13,171 bases of DNA from Opitutaceae bacterium. GTDB taxonomy: Bacteria; Verrucomicrobiota; Verrucomicrobiia; Opitutales; Opitutaceae. Position numbers and translations under genes: made by a program. Location of the stretch: assembly GCA_009919985.1 (NCBI GenBank), contig RGAX01000059.1, positions 1 through 13,171 of the forward strand. Reading direction: 5' to 3'. How positions within the stretch are numbered: position 1 is the stretch's first letter; every line of letters begins with the position of its first letter. The notes beneath the pieces were generated by a model that was not told the origin of the DNA, searched no databases, and was given only the letters and a program-made list of their open reading frames with translations. Below are positions 8,624 to 13,171 of the stretch, one piece after another.

Positions 8624-8740
8624 AGGCAGCCAGCTTGGCGCGTTCCCGCGCGCCCGCGAAGCGCAGAATCGCACCCCGCAAAAAAACAATCCGCTTGCCG
8701 CCCTAGCGCCCCGCCCGCCTGAATCACCCCGGATCGTCTC

Positions 8741-8768
8741 TTAAAGTTTACCCCTTAATCCTTAAACG
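8741..8768. promoter_or_regulatory. Four tandem TTA heptads with overlapping inverted repeat in the divergent spacer
   Basis: Within the spacer between the two divergent sugar genes, an AT-rich block reads TTAAAGT, TTACCCC, TTAATCC, TTAAACG: four consecutive 7-bp units each starting with TTA at 8741, 8748, 8755 and 8762. An inverted repeat GTTTA (8746-8750) / TAAAC (8763-8767) overlaps it. The surrounding spacer is strongly GC-rich, so the block stands out. It ends 12 bp before the ATG at 8781. It could be a regulator-binding site or a promoter core for the rightward operon; I see no clear sigma-70 hexamer pair in either direction. The regulator is not in the window. Confidence 0.35.
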
Positions 8769-8780
8769 TCCTCTAAGATC

Positions 8781-9821
<1,041 letters not shown>

Positions 9822-9868
9822 CCGCCCGTTAATCACCCACGCGTTGCTTCACCCCTAGTTTTTTATTT

Positions 9869-10951
9869 ATGAGCACCAAAATCGCCATCATCGGCGCCGG
9901 TGGCATGGCCGCCTATCATGCCACGGGTTTCCGCCAAGCCGGCGCTGAAATCATTGCCCTCTGCGACGTTAACCAAGGCGCAGCGCACAAGGCCGCCGCC
10001 AAACACGGCATCGCTAAGGTCTATACCGACGTAGCCGAGATGCTAAAAGCACTCCCCGAGCTCGACGCCGTCTCCGTCATCGTCCCCAACAAATTCCACG
10101 CTCCCCTCGCCCTCCAGGCATTGAAGGCCGGCAAGCACGTCTTCTGCGAAAAACCACCCGCATTGAGCGCTAAAGAAATGGCGCTCATGCAGACGACCGC
10201 CGCGAAGGCGAAGAAGACGTTGATGTTTAACTTCAACAACCGCGCCCGCCCCGAGAGCTACGCGATGATGGACTACGTCGCCGACGGAACCATCGGCACC
10301 ATAAATTCCTGCCAGGCGAAATGGATTCGTCGCGCCGGCATCCCGGGCTTCGGCGGTTGGTTCACCACCAAAGCCCTCTCCGGCGGCGGGCCGCTCATCG
10401 ACCTGCTCCACATGGTCGATCTCGGCATGCACTTTATGGGCTACCCCGAGCCCGCGCACGTCCTCGCGCGCACCTATAAAGACCATATTTCCAACAAAGC
10501 CTTCAAAGGCCCGTGGGGCATTCCCGACGTCGCCAAAGGCACCACCGACGTCGAGGCCGCTGCGCACGGCTTCGTCACGTTTAAGACCGGCCAATCCATG
10601 TCGTTCGCCGTCTCATGGGCCGAGATGAACCAACGCGAAGAAGTCTCCGTCACCTTCCAAGGCACGAAAGCCGGCGGTCTCGTCCGCCGTCTCTTCGGCA
10701 CCGATGGCCTCGACAACACCGCGATAGACACCTGCCAACTCTACACGCTCGAGAACGGCCGCCACGTGAACCGCGACATCATCGTCCAGGCCGATGAGAC
10801 GATGGGCCGAGTCCGTTCCGCCGCGAATTTCGTGCGCAGCATCGAAGGCACCGAAAAACCGCTCAACACCCCCGCCCAAGCCCTGTCGTTGATGAAACTC
10901 ATCGACGGCGCCTACCAGTCGGCCGCCACCGGCAAACCTGTCGCGCTCTAA
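9869..10951 (+). CDS. Gfo/Idh/MocA family NAD(P)-dependent oxidoreductase (first of pair)
   Basis: A 360-residue cytoplasmic dehydrogenase. The N-terminal Rossmann fold starts at once with IAIIGAGGMAAYH (GxGxxA-type nucleotide loop at 9-14), followed by the CDV acidic strand end (32-34) and the family signature EKP (94-96), K95 being the usual catalytic lysine. The C-terminal alpha/beta substrate domain begins with FNFNNRARPES and contains GGGPLIDLLHMVDL (172-185). In most family members the Asp and His of this motif are four residues apart; here D178 and H181 are three apart, which looks like a one-residue deletion. It probably oxidises or reduces a secondary hydroxyl of a sugar or glycoside. 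It is the middle gene of the rightward operon, 47 bp after the isomerase-like gene and 17 bp before the second oxidoreductase. No Shine-Dalgarno; CCCCTAGTTTTTTATTT abuts the ATG. Confidence 0.92.
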   Translation: MSTKIAIIGAGGMAAYHATGFRQAGAEIIALCDVNQGAAHKAAAKHGIAKVYTDVAEMLKALPELDAVSVIVPNKFHAPLALQALKAGKHVFCEKPPALSAKEMALMQTTAAKAKKTLMFNFNNRARPESYAMMDYVADGTIGTINSCQAKWIRRAGIPGFGGWFTTKALSGGGPLIDLLHMVDLGMHFMGYPEPAHVLARTYKDHISNKAFKGPWGIPDVAKGTTDVEAAAHGFVTFKTGQSMSFAVSWAEMNQREEVSVTFQGTKAGGLVRRLFGTDGLDNTAIDTCQLYTLENGRHVNRDIIVQADETMGRVRSAANFVRSIEGTEKPLNTPAQALSLMKLIDGAYQSAATGKPVAL

Positions 10952-10968
10952 ACCCGCTCGTTCTTCCT

Positions 10969-12138
10969 ATGAAACTGAATCGCAAACTCCGCATGGGTAT
11001 GATCGGCGGCGGCCGCGGCGCCTTCATCGGCGCCGTCCACCGCATGGCCGCTCGCCTCGACGGCGAGATCGACCTGGTCGCCGGCTGCTTCTCCTCCGAT
11101 CCCGCTAAATCCAAAGCCTCTGGCGCCGATCTCTTTCTCGATCCTTCCCGGGTCTACGCGACGTATCAAGAAATGGCCCGTGCCGAAGCCGCCCTGCCCG
11201 CCGATCAACGCATCGACTTTGTCTCAATCGTGACGCGCAACAACACCCACGCGCCCATCGCCCGTACGTTCCTCGAAGCCAGATTCCACGTCGTCTGCGA
11301 CAAGCCGCTCTGTTTTACTCTCGCCGAGGGCCGCAAGCTGCGTGAGGCCGTAAAAAAGTCCGGCAAAGTATTCGCGCTCACGCACAACTACACCGGCTAC
11401 CCGATGGTCAAAGAAGCCCGCGACTGGGTCCGAAACGGCAAACTCGGCAAACTCCTAAAAGTAGTCGTCGAGTACCCGCAAGGCTACGCCACCAGCGCCT
11501 TCGAAGACGCCAAACCCAGCAAGATCGCCAACTGGCGCATGGACCCCAACGTCTCCGGCGTTTCCAACTGCATGGGCGACATCGGCACGCACGCCCATAA
11601 TCTTGCCCGCTACATCACCGGCCTCGAAGTCGACGCCCTCTGCGCCGAACTCTCGACATTCATCCCCGGCCGACTCCTCGACGACGACGGCAACTGCCTT
11701 GTCCGTTTCACGGATGGAGTGAAGGGCATTCTCTTCGCCTCACAGATTTCCAGCGGCGAGGAAAACAACCTCAACATCCGCGTCTTCGGCACCGAAGGCT
11801 CGCTGCAATGGTTCCAAGAAAATCCCAACGAACTCATCTGGAAAAAAGCTGACGCGCCCCAGCAAATTCACCGTCGAGGCAACAGCTATCATTGCGAGGC
11901 CGCCAAAGGCGCCATGCGCACGCCCTTCGCGCATCCCGAAGGTTTCATTGAGGCCTTTGCCAACATCTACCGCGGCGCAGCCGTCGCCATTGCCGATTCC
12001 ATCGCGGGCCGCAAAGCCCCGAAAGCCGGCTACGATTTCCCAACGATTGATGACGGCCTCGCCGGCATGGCATTCATCGAGACCGCCGTGAAATCTGGTA
12101 AAGCGGGTGCGAAGTGGGTGAAATTCCCTAAGCTCTGA
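10969..12138 (+). CDS. Gfo/Idh/MocA family NAD(P)-dependent oxidoreductase (second of pair)
   Basis: A 389-residue cytoplasmic dehydrogenase of a different Gfo/Idh/MocA subgroup from its neighbour. It starts MGMIGGGRGAFIGAVHR (9-25), the glycine-rich nucleotide loop with the AFIGAVHR extension of one recognisable subgroup. The signature is DKP (111-113, catalytic K112) in place of EKP. The substrate domain carries HNYTGYPM (139-146) and GDIGTHAHNL (203-212), with D204 and H208 at the canonical four-residue spacing. Having two such enzymes of distinct subgroups in one operon suggests two redox steps on one pathway, for example oxidation of a glycoside and re-reduction of the released keto-sugar; this is inference. 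It is the last gene of the operon; its TGA at 12136-12138 is followed 31 bp later by a rho-independent terminator. Confidence 0.93.
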   Translation: MKLNRKLRMGMIGGGRGAFIGAVHRMAARLDGEIDLVAGCFSSDPAKSKASGADLFLDPSRVYATYQEMARAEAALPADQRIDFVSIVTRNNTHAPIARTFLEARFHVVCDKPLCFTLAEGRKLREAVKKSGKVFALTHNYTGYPMVKEARDWVRNGKLGKLLKVVVEYPQGYATSAFEDAKPSKIANWRMDPNVSGVSNCMGDIGTHAHNLARYITGLEVDALCAELSTFIPGRLLDDDGNCLVRFTDGVKGILFASQISSGEENNLNIRVFGTEGSLQWFQENPNELIWKKADAPQQIHRRGNSYHCEAAKGAMRTPFAHPEGFIEAFANIYRGAAVAIADSIAGRKAPKAGYDFPTIDDGLAGMAFIETAVKSGKAGAKWVKFPKL

Positions 12139-12169
12139 TCACGCGGCTCCAATCGGTTCCTCCTGCCTC

Positions 12170-12198
12170 AAGCCGCGCCATCGAGCGCGGCTTTTTTA
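12170..12198 (+). terminator. Intrinsic terminator of the rightward operon
   Basis: A perfect 8-bp GC-rich stem, AGCCGCGC (12171-12178) and GCGCGGCT (12185-12192), with loop CATCGA, is followed directly by a T run (12192-12197) and further T-rich sequence. One more A-T pair can extend the stem. The T tract lies on the plus-strand side only, so it terminates transcripts coming from the oxidoreductase gene. The msrB stop codon (12196-12198, minus strand) sits at the end of its T tract; on the minus strand the hairpin is followed by TGAGGC and lacks a T tract. Confidence 0.88.
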
Positions 12199-12798
12199 TT
12201 TTCCAGAGCCGGCGGGCATATTTTTCGCCACCCATGCGTCGTATTCTTTGCGCGGGACGAAGCGCAACGAGGCGCTGTTGATACAATACCGCAACCCGCC
12301 CTGCGCGCGCGGGCCATCTTCGAAAACGTGCCCGAGGTGCGCGCCGTCGACGGTCACGTGGACTTCGACGCGGCGCATGCCGTAGCCCGTATCCACAGTC
12401 TCGCCGACAAACGCTTTCTCAATCGGTTTCGTGAAACTGGGCCAACCCGTGCCGCTTTCAAATTTATCGCGGCTGTCGAAAAGAGGCGTATCGCTGCACA
12501 CGGAAAAATAAACGCCGTCCGCGTGATGATCGAAATACTCATTCTGAAAAGGCGGCTCCGTGCCTTGCTGCCGCGCGACGCGGAATTGCATCGACGTGAG
12601 CTGCGCGCGCCACTCGGCGTCGGTGCGCTTCACCTTGGTCTTACTCAGGTCGATGACGACGTTGGAGGGCAAGCCACAGGCGGAGACTTCGCCGGGTTTG
12701 CAATCGAGGGCGTCTTTGGCGGGAGGAGTCTTCATGGGAGTTTGAGCACAGGCCGTGATAGCGAAAGCGATGATTAAGAAAGATAATCTGGGGTACAT
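12196..12798 (-). CDS. msrB: Peptide-methionine (R)-S-oxide reductase MsrB, zinc-less lipoprotein form
   Basis: Reduces methionine-R-sulfoxide in oxidised proteins. From ATG at 12798 the product has 200 residues with a lipoprotein signal peptide MYPRLSFLIIAFAITAC: the lipobox is ITAC with C17 as lipidation site, so the enzyme is probably anchored in the cell envelope. An in-frame ATG at 12819 adds seven residues (MVKLLLI) and makes a less regular signal. The MsrB fold is clear: GTEPPFQNEYFDHH, SGTGWPSF (115-122), DGAHLGHVFEDGP (151-163) and RYCINSASLRF (170-180) with catalytic C172. The two CxxC zinc pairs of many MsrBs are missing (VCSDTPLF and VTVDGAHLG instead), and the resolving cysteine position in SGCGWPSF of some MsrBs is Thr here, so C101 in VCSD may resolve the disulfide. 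It lies 60 bp downstream of xseA and is convergent with the oxidoreductase operon. Confidence 0.93.
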   Translation of the reverse strand: MYPRLSFLIIAFAITACAQTPMKTPPAKDALDCKPGEVSACGLPSNVVIDLSKTKVKRTDAEWRAQLTSMQFRVARQQGTEPPFQNEYFDHHADGVYFSVCSDTPLFDSRDKFESGTGWPSFTKPIEKAFVGETVDTGYGMRRVEVHVTVDGAHLGHVFEDGPRAQGGLRYCINSASLRFVPRKEYDAWVAKNMPAGSGK

Positions 12799-12858
12799 GA
12801 TGAGAAGAAGCTTAACCATTTCGGCGATTTTTCAAAGTGCGGACTGCAAAAAATCGCT

Positions 12859-13171
12859 TCAATCAGCACGCACGGGCACCGTGCCATCAGCAAACTCCGC
12901 CGCTAAAGACTGCCCCGATTTGACCGCCGCGCGACGCATCACCGGCTGACCCGCAGCATCGCGCATAATGACAAATCCACGATTCAACACCGAGGCCGGA
13001 CTGGCCGCCTGCAGCCGTTTCCAGAGCGACAACAAGCGGTGCGACTCTGTTTGGACCCGGAATTCCGGCGACACGCGGGCGAGCGCAGCTCGCGCTTCGC
13101 CCAGCTGTTGCCGCCGCGCCTGAGTCGCATCGCGCAAGGCCGCAGCCAGCCGGTTGCTCAAATCATCCAAC
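12859..13171 (-). CDS. xseA: Exodeoxyribonuclease VII large subunit, C-terminal part, cut by window edge
   Basis: The last 104 codons of a gene that enters from the right edge; the frame is open to 13171 and ends with TGA at 12859-12861. The TTG near the edge is internal, not a start. The visible part shows the end of the long Ala/Arg/Gln-rich coiled-coil arm of XseA (RLAAALRDATQARRQQLGEA and onward), then the diagnostic C-terminal segment ASPASVLNRGFVIMRDAAG, which matches the SPLxxLxRGYaiv motif of the family, and a final DGTVP close to the C-terminus. XseA is the catalytic subunit of exonuclease VII, degrading single-stranded DNA; its catalytic domain lies outside the window. The identification rests on this C-terminal signature. 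It is codirectional with msrB downstream. Confidence 0.82.
   Translation of the reverse strand, partial: LDDLSNRLAAALRDATQARRQQLGEARAALARVSPEFRVQTESHRLLSLWKRLQAASPASVLNRGFVIMRDAAGQPVMRRAAVKSGQSLAAEFADGTVPVRAD

Noticed and set aside
8624..8689. TTG start at 8689 for the leftward isomerase-like gene
   Set aside because: The added 22 residues do not look like a barrel strand or a signal peptide, while ATG at 8623 begins right at the conserved first strand. The longer start would also use up nearly half of the divergent spacer.
8624..8780. Sigma-70 promoter hexamers in the divergent spacer
   Set aside because: TTGCCG at 8695-8700 has no -10-like partner at 16-18 bp, and the TTAAA-type hexamers have no suitable partner in either direction, so no specific promoter is called.

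Overview
The window looks like a piece of a GC-rich Verrucomicrobiota chromosome, most likely the Opitutales/Opitutaceae group. This rests on a PVC-type heme-binding dehydrogenase fused to ThuA, a secreted DUF1080 protein, several Gfo/Idh/MocA oxidoreductases and sugar-phosphate isomerase-like TIM barrels, and on the lack of Shine-Dalgarno sequences before the start codons. Taxonomy is inferred from gene content, not from a marker gene. Both strands are almost fully coding; no stretch above 300 bases lacks a gene. I saw no RNA gene, CRISPR array, insertion sequence, transporter or transcription factor.

Layout. A catabolic locus is arranged divergently around a 157-bp spacer (8624-8780). Leftward from the spacer run a sugar isomerase-like TIM barrel (8623-7826), a PEP-hydrolase-family TIM barrel (7686-6820), a small cupin (6771-6322), a 1460-residue exported ThuA/dehydrogenase/HEAT/cytochrome c/ThuA fusion (6277-1895), a Tm-1-like UPF0261 protein (1864-626) and a secreted DUF1080 protein (623 to beyond the left edge). 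From 7686 onward the gaps are 2 to 48 bp, consistent with one operon. Rightward run a second isomerase-like TIM barrel (8781-9821) and two different Gfo/Idh/MocA oxidoreductases (9869-10951, 10969-12138), closed by a strong intrinsic terminator (12170-12198). Beyond it, convergent to that operon, are msrB and the 3' end of xseA, which look like unrelated housekeeping genes.

How the genes may work together (inference). ThuA, Gfo/Idh/MocA dehydrogenases, DUF1080 and sugar-isomerase-like proteins are the families recurrently linked to sugar breakdown through 3-keto intermediates: a hydroxyl is oxidised, the glycosidic bond is weakened and then broken by elimination/hydration or hydrolysis, and the ketone is reduced again. 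Here the exported fusion and DUF1080 protein would act outside the cytoplasm, while the two oxidoreductases and two TIM barrels would act inside. The most unusual parts are the second ThuA domain fused behind the cytochrome c, and the two halves of a Tm-1-like protein (fused in plant Tm-1) occurring as separate genes inside a sugar locus.
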